From UBA4660 sp034408895 (GTDB taxonomy: Bacteria > Bacteroidota > Bacteroidia > Flavobacteriales_D > Sanyastnellaceae), in contig JAWXCI010000026.1 in the NCBI GenBank assembly GCA_034408895.1, positions 1-64,000 on the forward strand: 64,000 nucleotides of DNA. The letters are read 5' to 3'. Made by a program: the position numbers and the translations under genes. The notes beneath the pieces were generated by a model. That model was not told the origin of the DNA. It saw nothing but the letters and a program-made list of their open reading frames with translations, and made no database searches. Of this stretch, positions 7,586-16,139 are shown piece by piece. How positions within the stretch are numbered: the stretch's first letter is position 1; the number at the start of each line of letters is the position of its first letter.

Positions 7586-10405
7586 CTACTTCACCACCTG
7601 GATGTAGCCATCACGATTGTACGATACACCATCATACCCTTCTGCAGTCACAACGAAATAATAAGTTCCACCGGAAACATCGGATGGATTCCAGTTGTCA
7701 GCCGGGCTGTCAAGTGTTGCAATACTTCCACCCCACCGATCGAAAATGGTGAGTGAAAAAGTTTCTATGAACTGACTTTGCATCTTGAACACGTCATTCT
7801 CACCATCGTTGTTGGGCGTAACAATGTTGGGAATAAAGAGCCAGGAGTTGTTGTACACAAGGATGCTTACTGAAACGGACTCGGTGCAATCACCAAGAGT
7901 GACTGTAAGCGTTGCTGTGTAAGTTCCCAATTCAGTATATGTAGTTGACGGATCTGCATCACTGCTTGATTCACCATTCCCAAAATCCCAATCGTAATCA
8001 TTCGCATTGCTTTCTCCATTGAACTGTACATATAGTGGCTGCAATCCTTCGGTCGGATCTGCTATGATGCTCACTGCAATCTGGACTACGTTCACCGTCA
8101 CACTTGCTGTACCCACACATCCGTTTTCATCGGTGCCGGTAACCGTGTAGGTTGTGGTGGCATCGGGTGATGCCGTGGGATTCTGCACATCAATATCACT
8201 CAGGGAATTTCCGGGACTCCAACTCCAGTTATCAATTCCGGTTGCATTCAGCACCACACTTTCACCTTCGCAAATAGTTTGATCTGCAGTGATGCTCACC
8301 TGCGGTGTGCCATAAACAAATACGGTGATCACATCAGAGTTTACACATCCATTCGAATCGGTTCCTGTAACTGTGTAAGTTGTGGTTGATGATGGTGATG
8401 CGGAAGGATTATTGTCGAATGCGTTTGAAAGTCCTGTGGTTGGAGTCCAGTTGTAAAACGCACCCCCCGTAACAGTAATTACTACACTTTCGCCTTCACA
8501 AATTTCCGCATTGTCGCCAGCACTGATGTTGGGAAGATCATTAACGATGATATCAATTTCGGCAGTCACGGGACAAACACCATCCAGAAAATAACTGATG
8601 GTTTGAGTTCCGGCACCTCCATCTCCGGGATCAAAAATTCCTTCCGCTGAATCATTGATGCCCGACCCGCTCCAAACTCCTCCGTTGATATTCGCGTCCA
8701 GTTCGTATTCTTCATCATCTATGCAAAACGTTCCGGGGTCGCTGATGCTGAGCGAAGGAATTGGCTGCACCGTAATCTGCACTTCATCATAACCAACACA
8801 TGTTCCGCTAATTTCATAACTGACGGTGTGTGTTCCAACTCCTGCTACGGCCGGATCAAACACTCCTGAAGTTTCATCAGTGATACCCGGCCCGCTCCAT
8901 GTTCCGTTCGGATTTGCTGCAGTAAGTTGAATAGATTCTCCTTCCACACATAGGTTGCTCACCGCTTCAATTGTTGCATCAATAGTGGAAACAACAACGA
9001 TGGAAATTTCATCCCAGACCAAACAACCGTTGTTGATGGTGTAGGTAATCACATGTGTTCCTGGTCCGGCCACCGCTGGATCGAATTCACCTGTTGATGC
9101 ATCGGTGATTCCAATGCCACTCCATAGGCCTCCTGCCAAATCAGTCACAAGAAAAAACGGGTCATCAAATTCACAGGTTTCTCCCACTGGTTCAACATTG
9201 GGGAAAACAGGTGGCAGATATTCATACCATTCACTGTCTTCAGAATTGCCCCCGCAGGAAGCATCAGGGCCAAGAGTAATTTCCAACGTGAACATGGTGG
9301 ACTCAAAAGGATATGGATTGAGCAATATGTCGAGGTAAGTATCGTAACCAGGAATTTCGAAATCAGGCGCGGCATTCCATTCAAACCCGAATTCATAAGG
9401 AACCAGTTGTGCCGGAGAAACCGGGACAGTGTAGCTGGATGCAGTGGCAGCAGAGCAGGAATTATCTGCAATAAAAGAATTGATGGAGCCACTTGCGTAA
9501 ACTACGGTTGCTGTGTCGCCACAAATGGTTTGGCCAGTGAACGTGATAGTGACGTTGGTCAATGCACCAATGTCAACGCCTACACAATCATAAATCTGGA
9601 CTTTCCAACCGGGCTGTGTGGCATCACATCCGTAAAGCGGTGCCCAGTTGATAAGTGTATTGCCGGGTCCATAAGAATCGAATGTGCCGCTTAACGGAGT
9701 TCCCATAGCACACACATTGTAATTAGGAGAAGGCTCTGTGGTGAAACACAGTCCGTTGATGTTGTTGCCGGCATTGCAATTTGTGCCGGGATTGGGTGCA
9801 AGCAAAATATCAGGGCTTCCGCAGGCGATGGGTCCCACAAGATGAAAACCCAAATCGCTCACGAACGTGTGGTTCGCATTCATGCAAACTGTTATCTCCG
9901 TATTTGAATCAATGATTATGGGATCTGCAGGCGGATTGTAATAAGGTGTGATGGTTCCGGCATCAATTGTCCCGACAAGATTTACTGACGAACATCCGGG
10001 AGGAATGGGAGCCACATCTACGGTCGGGCCTTCTGTCACCTGAACTATCCATGCGCGGTAACATCCCACTATCACTCCGTCACCATCAATAATCGTAACG
10101 CGATAGCCACCGGGATCAAGGTTAGTGATGGAGGAGTTGAACACATCACTTTCCGTCAGGTAATCATACCACGAATTGGTGGGAAGGTTAAACTCCTGCC
10201 ATTCGAAATCCCAAGGCCCGGTTCCCCCGGGAGCAATGGCATTCAACTCGCCCAGTGCGCCAGGACAGAAAAAATAAATGCTGTCATTTTGCGCACCGTT
10301 GGTGTAGGCAGTGAGGCCGCTGCTGCTGGCAGAAAGGGAAATGAGTTGAGAGTGGAGGAGTTGAGACAGTAAGAGGATGGAAAGAAGCAGGTAGAATTTG
10401 TTCAT
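7586..10405 (-). CDS. Secreted P-domain/PKD protein with T9SS type B sorting domain
   Basis: Predicted 939 aa. The ATG at 10405 gives a clear signal peptide (MNKFYLLLSILLLSQLLHSQ); the longer open frame upstream has none. Residues about 145-275 resemble a proprotein-convertase P-domain (TEITVCMNANHTFVSDLGFHL, then GWKVQIYDCVGVDIGALTN). A run of Ig-like repeats follows (GVWSGSGINDSAEGIFDPG, then ASPSSTTTYTVTGTDSNGC). A PKD domain near residue 800 has YDWDFGNGESSS. The C-terminus, PNIVTPNNDGENDVFK..IFDRWGG..YIQVVK, is the gliding-motility-associated type B sorting domain. The protein should be exported by T9SS to the surface or medium. No catalytic domain is seen, so adhesion or matrix binding is the likely role. 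Confidence 0.9.
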   Translation of the reverse strand: MNKFYLLLSILLLSQLLHSQLISLSASSSGLTAYTNGAQNDSIYFFCPGALGELNAIAPGGTGPWDFEWQEFNLPTNSWYDYLTESDVFNSSITNLDPGGYRVTIIDGDGVIVGCYRAWIVQVTEGPTVDVAPIPPGCSSVNLVGTIDAGTITPYYNPPADPIIIDSNTEITVCMNANHTFVSDLGFHLVGPIACGSPDILLAPNPGTNCNAGNNINGLCFTTEPSPNYNVCAMGTPLSGTFDSYGPGNTLINWAPLYGCDATQPGWKVQIYDCVGVDIGALTNVTITFTGQTICGDTATVVYASGSINSFIADNSCSAATASSYTVPVSPAQLVPYEFGFEWNAAPDFEIPGYDTYLDILLNPYPFESTMFTLEITLGPDASCGGNSEDSEWYEYLPPVFPNVEPVGETCEFDDPFFLVTDLAGGLWSGIGITDASTGEFDPAVAGPGTHVITYTINNGCLVWDEISIVVVSTIDATIEAVSNLCVEGESIQLTAANPNGTWSGPGITDETSGVFDPAVAGVGTHTVSYEISGTCVGYDEVQITVQPIPSLSISDPGTFCIDDEEYELDANINGGVWSGSGINDSAEGIFDPGDGGAGTQTISYFLDGVCPVTAEIDIIVNDLPNISAGDNAEICEGESVVITVTGGAFYNWTPTTGLSNAFDNNPSASPSSTTTYTVTGTDSNGCVNSDVITVFVYGTPQVSITADQTICEGESVVLNATGIDNWSWSPGNSLSDIDVQNPTASPDATTTYTVTGTDENGCVGTASVTVNVVQIAVSIIADPTEGLQPLYVQFNGESNANDYDWDFGNGESSSDADPSTTYTELGTYTATLTVTLGDCTESVSVSILVYNNSWLFIPNIVTPNNDGENDVFKMQSQFIETFSLTIFDRWGGSIATLDSPADNWNPSDVSGGTYYFVVTAEGYDGVSYNRDGYIQVVK

Positions 10406-10773
10406 AAAGGTTCTGATTTTCAAATTACATGACGCGCCAAAGGTGCTGGAAAGTTGGCTGGGGTAGAAAATATCTGCAATCATTCCTACAGGAGACCACC
10501 TGCCGCGATGATCAGATCGAGAAACTAGAAACGGTTTACAGCACAACTTTCATGAAAACAGTCTGGTCGTGGATAGTGCCGAACCTTAGCGCAGAGGCCG
10601 AAGGTCCGCAACTTGCCCAAAGGGACAAGAAAATTGACACGCAGGAAGTAGAGATAAAACTTCTGCGCGTTATCAAGGAGTTGAAGGCTCCGAATGTGAG
10701 CACAGAGGTGGGGAATAACTGAGCCTCTTCTCAGTTGAAGTTTAAAGCGAACACATTTTCCGGGGTGATGTCT

Positions 10774-10824
10774 GGCGATTGCCCATATTTGCAACGCTAC
10801 AGGAACTACATGGGCATAATCGCC
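10774..10824. repeat. Imperfect inverted repeat (hairpin)
   Basis: GGCGATTGCCCAT (10774-10786) is mirrored by ATGGGC-AT-AATCGCC (10810-10824), giving a 13-bp stem with a 2-nt bulge and a loop of 23 nt. No T-run follows, so it is not an ordinary terminator. It may be a recombination site, an extragenic repeat or RNA structure. Confidence 0.6.
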
Positions 10825-10957
10825 TGCGCACGACTATGATATACACCCATAGCCTGTCCCGATTTATCGGGATGAGTACAAAGCACATCAGCAAGATTCC
10901 ATCACCCTTTGACACGCTATAGAAGATATTACATTTGGTCAATAATGCGCTATTCAC

Positions 10958-10995
10958 TAGCGGGAATTGTACAGATAGTGGTACGATACCCGCTA
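10958..10995. repeat. Nested inverted repeat TAGCGGG...CCCGCTA
   Basis: TAGCGGG (10958-10964) pairs with CCCGCTA (10989-10995), and inside it GTAC (10969-10972) pairs with GTAC (10981-10984). Symmetric 4-nt internal loops separate the two stems. It lies 22 nt before a GTTAGGT heptamer. Its function is unknown. Confidence 0.55.
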
Positions 10996-11255
10996 CTAAG
11001 TAGCCGATATAAGTAAGTTAGGTGCAAGTTTAAGAGCGACCGCTCCGCTTAGACAACTTGACTGAAAACAATTACGACAATGACTAAAAAAATACTCTCA
11101 CGATAGACACGAGAACCATCAAAGGTTTACTTTGAGAGTTCTTGACTGATAAATAAGTTCTATAATTGCAAAACAAAAGTGGAGACCAGCGACCACTTAC
11201 AAAAACGGGGCGACACCGAAAAGCCATACGAGTAGGACAAAAATAAGAATTAAAA

Positions 11256-11441
11256 ATGTTTAATAAATTTAACTTCACTGACAAATTGCTTTTTATAGCT
11301 GCAATACTTTCGCTTGTTTATTCTGAATTTCTATTTTTTAATGGACACGAATCCCAAGCGATTTTTATTGGACTTTGGGTGCCCACAATACTGTGTTTTG
11401 GAATATACTTACATTTAATAAATAAAAATAAAAATGATTGA
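11256..11441 (+). CDS. Small two-helix membrane protein, unknown function
   Basis: Predicted 61 aa. Two hydrophobic helices are visible, about residues 9-29 (LLFIAAILSLVYSEFLFF) and 35-54 (AIFIGLWVPTILCFGIYLHL), separated by a short polar loop and followed by a Lys/Asn-rich tail. The pattern FIGLWVPTIL is, from memory, common in short uncharacterised membrane proteins of Bacteroidota. Its stop codon overlaps the start of the next small gene by 8 nt, suggesting translational coupling. It lies in an otherwise low-coding patch and has AT-rich codon use unlike its neighbours, which suggests acquisition. Confidence 0.6.
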   Translation: MFNKFNFTDKLLFIAAILSLVYSEFLFFNGHESQAIFIGLWVPTILCFGIYLHLINKNKND

Positions 11442-11538
11442 TTTTATACCATATTTCGCAGGAATAATTACCTTATTGTTCAGTGTTGGATTTGCACATG
11501 CTGTAACCTATGCTGGCAACAAGGACAAAGAAAAGTAA
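11434..11538 (+). CDS. Very small single-helix membrane protein
   Basis: 34 aa from the ATG at 11434 to the TAA at 11536-11538. It has one hydrophobic segment (FIPYFAGIITLLFSVGFAHA) followed by a charged tail (NKDKEK). The start overlaps the last 8 nt of the preceding small membrane gene (ATGATTGA), a typical coupled arrangement. The pair may form a small complex. I do not recognise a function. Confidence 0.5.
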   Translation: MIDFIPYFAGIITLLFSVGFAHAVTYAGNKDKEK

Positions 11539-12441
11539 ATAAAACCTGCCCATATCAGCACCTTTTAATGTCATTCGTGATCCCTTCGAGGTTGTGGTTA
11601 ATGAAAGTTTAGCTTTTCATCCCGAAGCTTCAGGGTTTTGGTAAAAGCACCGCCCTTCGGGTAGCTACAAAACGCTATGGCGCAAGCGGACAATAAATGC
11701 AAAAGACAATTATTTTTAAATCGCAGGCAGACAAATTTTCCAGTAGACTTTGGAAATTGTTTTCTTCTTACTTATTCTTTTATTCAAGCTTGTTTTTTCT
11801 ACCCTTGCTTAATATTCATGGCAACAAAGTACTAATTGTTTTTTGGTGGATTTAACTATCATTGCTGTAATGTTTTTTGCGCACGGAAGTGGACCATAAG
11901 GACTGTGATTTTAGTGACTTTGACCGCTGACACGTTTGAAATAGAAACCGCAGAAAAGAACGTGCAGAAAAAATACAATATCCTTAAGGATAGCATTAAG
12001 ACTATCTTAAAAGGAAAGGCTGTAGACCAAGAGTACTTGTGCTGACATTCTTTGATAAAGACAATAAAATCGTGGACCTTTATTGAGGCGGTCGAAAAAA
12101 GGGCGAATATTTAATCGAAGAATTAGCTTTTAAAATACAGGAAAAAATAAAAGCCATCGCCTAACCCGGGTTTTGTGTCAGGTGTGCTGACGTGCTTACA
12201 TGCAGCTTTCTGTTCCGAGAAATGGGGATTCAGTGCTGGTAGATAGTTTAGTGCTTCGAAATCTCCAACTTCTTGTAGCCGTAAACCATTAATAAATCAT
12301 GCCCAATACTTACAAACGAAATACAATGATGCCACTGTTAAGGTGGATACCGATAAGCAGGAAATCCTTTTCATTTCAGCCGACAGTCTGAAGTTGAAAA
12401 TGGCCGAGAGACATAGTATGGTTTACCGCAGGGTGAAGTGA
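11539..12441. other. Low-coding region with decayed gene fragments
   Basis: No intact gene. A plus-strand stretch from about 11836 to 12165 encodes coding-like sequence in two frames with stops between (TADTFEIETAEKNVQKKYNI, then TFFDKDNKIVDLY, then GEYLIEELAFKIQEKIKAIA), consistent with one broken gene. A second remnant ends at 12440 (KYNDATVKVDTDKQEILFI, then MAERHSMVYRRVK). A GCCTAAC heptamer (12159-12165) directly follows the first remnant and is followed by a small hairpin GTCAG-gtgtg-CTGAC. Confidence 0.4.
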
Positions 12442-14679
12442 TTACCACGCCACCCATTTCTTCACCGCATCTCCCACCTTCACCACGTAAACCCCGCGGG
12501 GCAGTTCCGCGGTTTCAATGCGCATGGTTTTTCCAATGAATTTTTGTTCGTGAATTTTCTTGCCGGTGATGTCAAACATTTCCAGCGGTGAATTTTCATC
12601 TTGCATATTTAGTTGAACCACGAAAAAATCATGACCGGGATTGGGGTAAATCATAAAATGATCGGGTGTTGAAATTTCAGAAACTGAAACAAGGCTGTCG
12701 CTGGAGTAGAAAGAAACACCACCACCAATCTGCCCCAGGAACATATCCAGTTGATCATCGCCATTCATATCGGCAAGCCACACTGCACTGCGGTCGCCTT
12801 CATTTATGTTCTGGAAACTTTCCGTCACCAGGTTGAAGTCGCCCAAAAAATTTCCTTCAATGTCGTTGTAGTGATTAATGATGCCCACTTCCGTTCCCAC
12901 GAACAATTCAAGGTTGCCGTCATCACTTGTAAAAAAATGCGGTACCGCGTAACCGTTTATGGGGAGGAAACTTGAGGCCAGCACATTTCCTATTGTGTCT
13001 TCCACCAACGTCCACTCCCATTGATCAGCAGTTCCGGTGTTTTCAAACAGGCGGATGTTGCCGTTGAATTCGCCACTCACTAAATCAAGAAGTCCATCAC
13101 CGGTCACATCAAATAGTTGGGGAGTGGCGTTTTGGCCCGCATCAATTCCCACATCGTTGTTGTCTGTCATGGGCGATTCTTCCAATTCGAACACACACGT
13201 ATTTCCTGCACCTGCCGTGTTGCGGAAAAAATGAATAAAGCCATCCTGCACACCCAGGGCCAGGTCCAAATCATCATCATTATCCACATCGCCAAATGTC
13301 GGATACACACTCTCCCAAAGGTGCGATGGAATGTCGAGGTAGTTGTCGTTCACTAATTCAAATGCTGGTTGCGTAGCGGTTCCTGTGTTGTGGAAGAGCC
13401 AGAGTTTGGAAGTGAGTTCATCGGTTTCCGAATAGTATTTGCGATTGGCGATAACAAGATCATTCAATCCATCAGCATCATAATCGAACACAACGGGATA
13501 AGCACACGTGCCGAGTTCAATCATCCCGTTTTGCAGAAAATCATTTTGCACAAATTCAAAATCCGGCAAGTCATTTTGGTCATCATTGGTGTAGAGCCAA
13601 AGGCTTTTTTTATCCACGGATTCGCTCGTGTAATCATTGCACCCTATGGTGAGGTCTTTTATTCCATCTCCATCAAGGTCTTCGTAAAATCCTGCGGGGA
13701 AAATGTTTATGTCAACAGGTATGGTGGATTGAAATGGTTCGGGAAAATCAAGGGTACAAACCGTGGCGCTGTCCAGGTCATCCATACTATTTTCCATTTG
13801 AAGTGAAATCATATTGGATTCAGAAACATCACTCAGTATGGCATCTTTAATTCCGTTTTGGTCCAGATCAATATGCAAAAGCGTTCCGCCCGTGTGCCGA
13901 AGTGGTTCGCTGGTGCTGCGGGGGTCTATCACGTTGAAATCACATTCAAATTCATCTCCTTTGTAAACGTCAAAACTCTCCGTACTTTCATTAAACATTC
14001 CCCAGCACCTGTTCACACACTGCCATGCCAGCGAATCGCAATCGCCAATCTCCACAGCGAAATTTTTGTAGTAATAAACCCCAACCGATGTTTCGGTGAA
14101 TGAAAAAACTTCCAGGTCGCCATCACCGTCAAAATCCACAATGCTTGGAACATCAGAACTAATAGTGTAGAGTGGTGCGGTGAAGGGATTCCCGAAATCG
14201 TACTCCGCGGTGGGTTGTGCAGCTTTTAAAATGAAAGCTATACCATCTTCTTCGGTCGAAACGTTTTCGTAAACCCTAAAGTAACTGCTGTGGCTGGTAA
14301 AAATATCTTTCAATCCATCGCAGTTGTAATCGCGAAGCAGTGTCCAGTTCTTCAAGCTGTCGGGAAAGTTGTGGTTGTATTCGTAGGTGTGCTTGTAACT
14401 TATTTCGCCAGGCTCACTGCCCGTGTTCAGGAAAGTGAGAATGCGGTTGCCTATTCTGTCAAAAAGGAAAATATCTTCCCTGCCATCGAAGTTCAAATCA
14501 ATAGTTGAAAGTTGAACACTGTTGAACCCGCCAGCCCAGGGATTTGGAAGGATGTAACCATCCACCTCCACCGGAATGTCCGATGAGCGCAGCAGGTCAG
14601 TTTGTGCTGATAAACAGAATGCGGAAAGGAGGGTGGCGCCACTAATGGAAAGCCGTATGAATAGAATCACATTTTTCAT
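12442..14679 (-). CDS. FG-GAP/VCBS-repeat secreted protein with T9SS type A sorting domain
   Basis: Predicted 745 aa with a signal peptide in the first 25 residues. The body has many FG-GAP/VCBS-type calcium-binding blades: DLNFDGREDIFLFDRIGN, DYNCDGLKDIFTSH, DFDGDGDLEVFSF, DYDADGLNDLVIANR, DVDNDDDLDLALGVQDG, DVTGDGLLDLVSGEFNGN and DMNGDDQLDMFLGQIGG. These probably form an integrin-alpha-like beta-propeller. The C-terminus (FMIYPNPGHDFFVVQL, then GVYVVKVGDAVKKWVAW) is a type A T9SS sorting domain. The protein is expected on the cell surface. Ligand unknown. It is a single transcription unit by appearance, with a divergent gene upstream. Confidence 0.9.
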   Translation of the reverse strand: MKNVILFIRLSISGATLLSAFCLSAQTDLLRSSDIPVEVDGYILPNPWAGGFNSVQLSTIDLNFDGREDIFLFDRIGNRILTFLNTGSEPGEISYKHTYEYNHNFPDSLKNWTLLRDYNCDGLKDIFTSHSSYFRVYENVSTEEDGIAFILKAAQPTAEYDFGNPFTAPLYTISSDVPSIVDFDGDGDLEVFSFTETSVGVYYYKNFAVEIGDCDSLAWQCVNRCWGMFNESTESFDVYKGDEFECDFNVIDPRSTSEPLRHTGGTLLHIDLDQNGIKDAILSDVSESNMISLQMENSMDDLDSATVCTLDFPEPFQSTIPVDINIFPAGFYEDLDGDGIKDLTIGCNDYTSESVDKKSLWLYTNDDQNDLPDFEFVQNDFLQNGMIELGTCAYPVVFDYDADGLNDLVIANRKYYSETDELTSKLWLFHNTGTATQPAFELVNDNYLDIPSHLWESVYPTFGDVDNDDDLDLALGVQDGFIHFFRNTAGAGNTCVFELEESPMTDNNDVGIDAGQNATPQLFDVTGDGLLDLVSGEFNGNIRLFENTGTADQWEWTLVEDTIGNVLASSFLPINGYAVPHFFTSDDGNLELFVGTEVGIINHYNDIEGNFLGDFNLVTESFQNINEGDRSAVWLADMNGDDQLDMFLGQIGGGVSFYSSDSLVSVSEISTPDHFMIYPNPGHDFFVVQLNMQDENSPLEMFDITGKKIHEQKFIGKTMRIETAELPRGVYVVKVGDAVKKWVAW

Positions 14680-14827
14680 TTCTTTTTATTTTCTTTGGTT
14701 CGCAATACAACGAAGGCCGGTTACCACCTCATGGCAGTAAAATTATATGGTTGCAAAATAATCCTCACCCCATCCAGTTAACCCTCAAAGCCCGCATCTT
14801 CACCGCGGAAAAAATTTGATACCCAAT

Positions 14828-15346
14828 ATGCCAAGTACTGCCAACCTCGCCATGTTAGCCATCATTCTGCTTATCCTCATTGCTGCCACTTACCTGCTTT
14901 TTGAACGTTGGGCCAAATTCAAGGACCGGGAATGGATGTTTCAACTGAAGTCGGAAAACAACAAGGCTATGGCTCCCCTTCGCATCAGCGCGTGCGAACG
15001 ATTGGTGGTGATGCTCGAACGCATTACGCCTACCAGCATTGTGATGAGGCACAACAATGCCTCTACCTCAGGCATGTTGCAACTGGAGCTGGTGCGCGCC
15101 ATTCGCGAGGAATTTGAACACAATGTTTCGTTGCAGATGTATGTTTCGCTATACACCTGGGAAAAGATAAAACGTGCAAAGGATGATACAGTGGATCTTG
15201 TGAAAGTCGCTTTCACCAAAGTGCGGCCCGAAGCACCGGCTATGGATTTAAGCCGCGAAATTTTTAAACTGGAAGCTGCCGTTGGAAACGCATCAATAAA
15301 AGATGCAGTGGGCGCAATACGCGGTGAAATTGAAAGGCATTTCTGA
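14828..15346 (+). CDS. Single-pass membrane protein, conserved in Bacteroidota (DUF7935-like)
   Basis: Predicted 172 aa. The ATG at 14828 is preferred over a TTG four codons upstream. A single helix at about residues 5-25 (LAMLAIILLILIAATYLLF) is followed by a cytoplasmic helical domain. That domain has the recognisable stretches PLRISACERLVVMLERI, IREEFEHNVSLQMYV and TWEKIKRAKDD. I associate these with an uncharacterised family of flavobacterial membrane proteins; the DUF number is from memory. Role unknown. It is transcribed away from the FG-GAP gene and converges on the fasciclin-like lipoprotein gene. Confidence 0.7.
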   Translation: MPSTANLAMLAIILLILIAATYLLFERWAKFKDREWMFQLKSENNKAMAPLRISACERLVVMLERITPTSIVMRHNNASTSGMLQLELVRAIREEFEHNVSLQMYVSLYTWEKIKRAKDDTVDLVKVAFTKVRPEAPAMDLSREIFKLEAAVGNASIKDAVGAIRGEIERHF

Positions 15347-15379
15347 TCCGCTGCAACAAAATTTTTTTTGAAAGCGAAA

Positions 15380-16000
15380 TTATTTTTTTCCCTTCTGGCT
15401 CTTCAAAAGTTTTTCAAGTTTATCGAAAGGCAGCGCAATAGGTTCATCCATGGAGATTACATTTCCTATGTCGGTATTGAACTCGACTCCTGAGTAACGT
15501 TTGCCATCAATGGTCAGGGTTTTTTCATCCACCGGAATTTTTTTACCGGTAATGGTTTCCACTTCCGTCAGGTTGGTCATCTTGTAAATGCTGAAGGGAG
15601 CTTTTATGATATGACGACTAATAAACTCATCCAGCAACTTTTTGTTTTCAGGCATACGCAATGTTCCTAAGACCGAAACTTCGTAAGTGGAAAGCGATTG
15701 GTTGGTGGGTGCAAGCAACACCCAATCCTGATTGTGCAAATCTTTCAAATAAGAAGAATTGAGGACAAACGCACCGAACTTGGAATACTCCGGTGTGGTG
15801 GTTACGAATTTGAACGGGCTCATCATGTTATTGCTCTTGTTCAATACCGGATTGTTAGCTCTTACGGAATCCTCGTGAGCTTTTGGATTGAAAACTTTTT
15901 GTGCTGTGGAGTCAGTGGCAGCAGTTCCGGCATCTGCCGGTTTGTCGTTGGCGCAGGAGAAGAGGAAGGGAAGTGCCAGTAGGATAAGTGACAATCGCAT
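15380..16000 (-). CDS. Fasciclin (FAS1)-like lipoprotein
   Basis: Predicted 206 aa. The start at 16000 gives a compact lipoprotein signal MRLSLILLALPFLFSC with lipidated Cys16; an ATG three codons upstream is also possible. After a Thr/Ala-rich linker, residues about 60-190 resemble a FAS1 domain: YSKFGAFVLNSSYLKDL, VLLAPTNQSL, LDEFISRHIIK, and a TITGKKIPVDEKTLTIDG-type end. FAS1 domains act in extracellular adhesion. The similarity is pattern-level only, so the family call is moderate. It is convergent with the upstream plus-strand gene and divergent from pckA. Confidence 0.7.
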   Translation of the reverse strand: MRLSLILLALPFLFSCANDKPADAGTAATDSTAQKVFNPKAHEDSVRANNPVLNKSNNMMSPFKFVTTTPEYSKFGAFVLNSSYLKDLHNQDWVLLAPTNQSLSTYEVSVLGTLRMPENKKLLDEFISRHIIKAPFSIYKMTNLTEVETITGKKIPVDEKTLTIDGKRYSGVEFNTDIGNVISMDEPIALPFDKLEKLLKSQKGKK

Positions 16001-16139
16001 GTTGTGCATTTGGATTTTTTTTGGGTGCCGAAAATAATTCTTTCGGAAAATGGAAAGTGTGAGGGCAACAATCCGTTTTTGGCGATCGGTTTAACTTCGC
16101 CCGCTCGAATTCAATGATTGTCTAACGAATAAAATTGCA

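Larger units (their letters stand above)
10406..11255. other. Low-coding accessory spacer with hairpins
   Basis: No convincing gene. A plus-strand open frame ending at 10722 has coding-like stretches (AQRDKKIDTQEVEIKLLR) but no start context, no recognised family and an N-terminus reading through the neighbouring promoter region. It may be a decayed coiled-coil tail. The stretch also holds two strong hairpins (10774-10824 and 10958-10995), a small palindrome TCCCGATTTATCGGGA (10857-10872) and a GTTAGGT heptamer (11017-11023). Confidence 0.4.

Noticed and set aside
9105..9694. Several open frames opposite the P-domain protein
   Set aside because: They are antisense or out of frame to a coding region with clear domain motifs and have no own support.
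11017..11023. Full attC site at the left edge of the accessory patch
   Set aside because: Only the GTTAGGT heptamer is clear. No matching RYYYAAC partner was found in the 140 nt before it, so a complete attC was not annotated.
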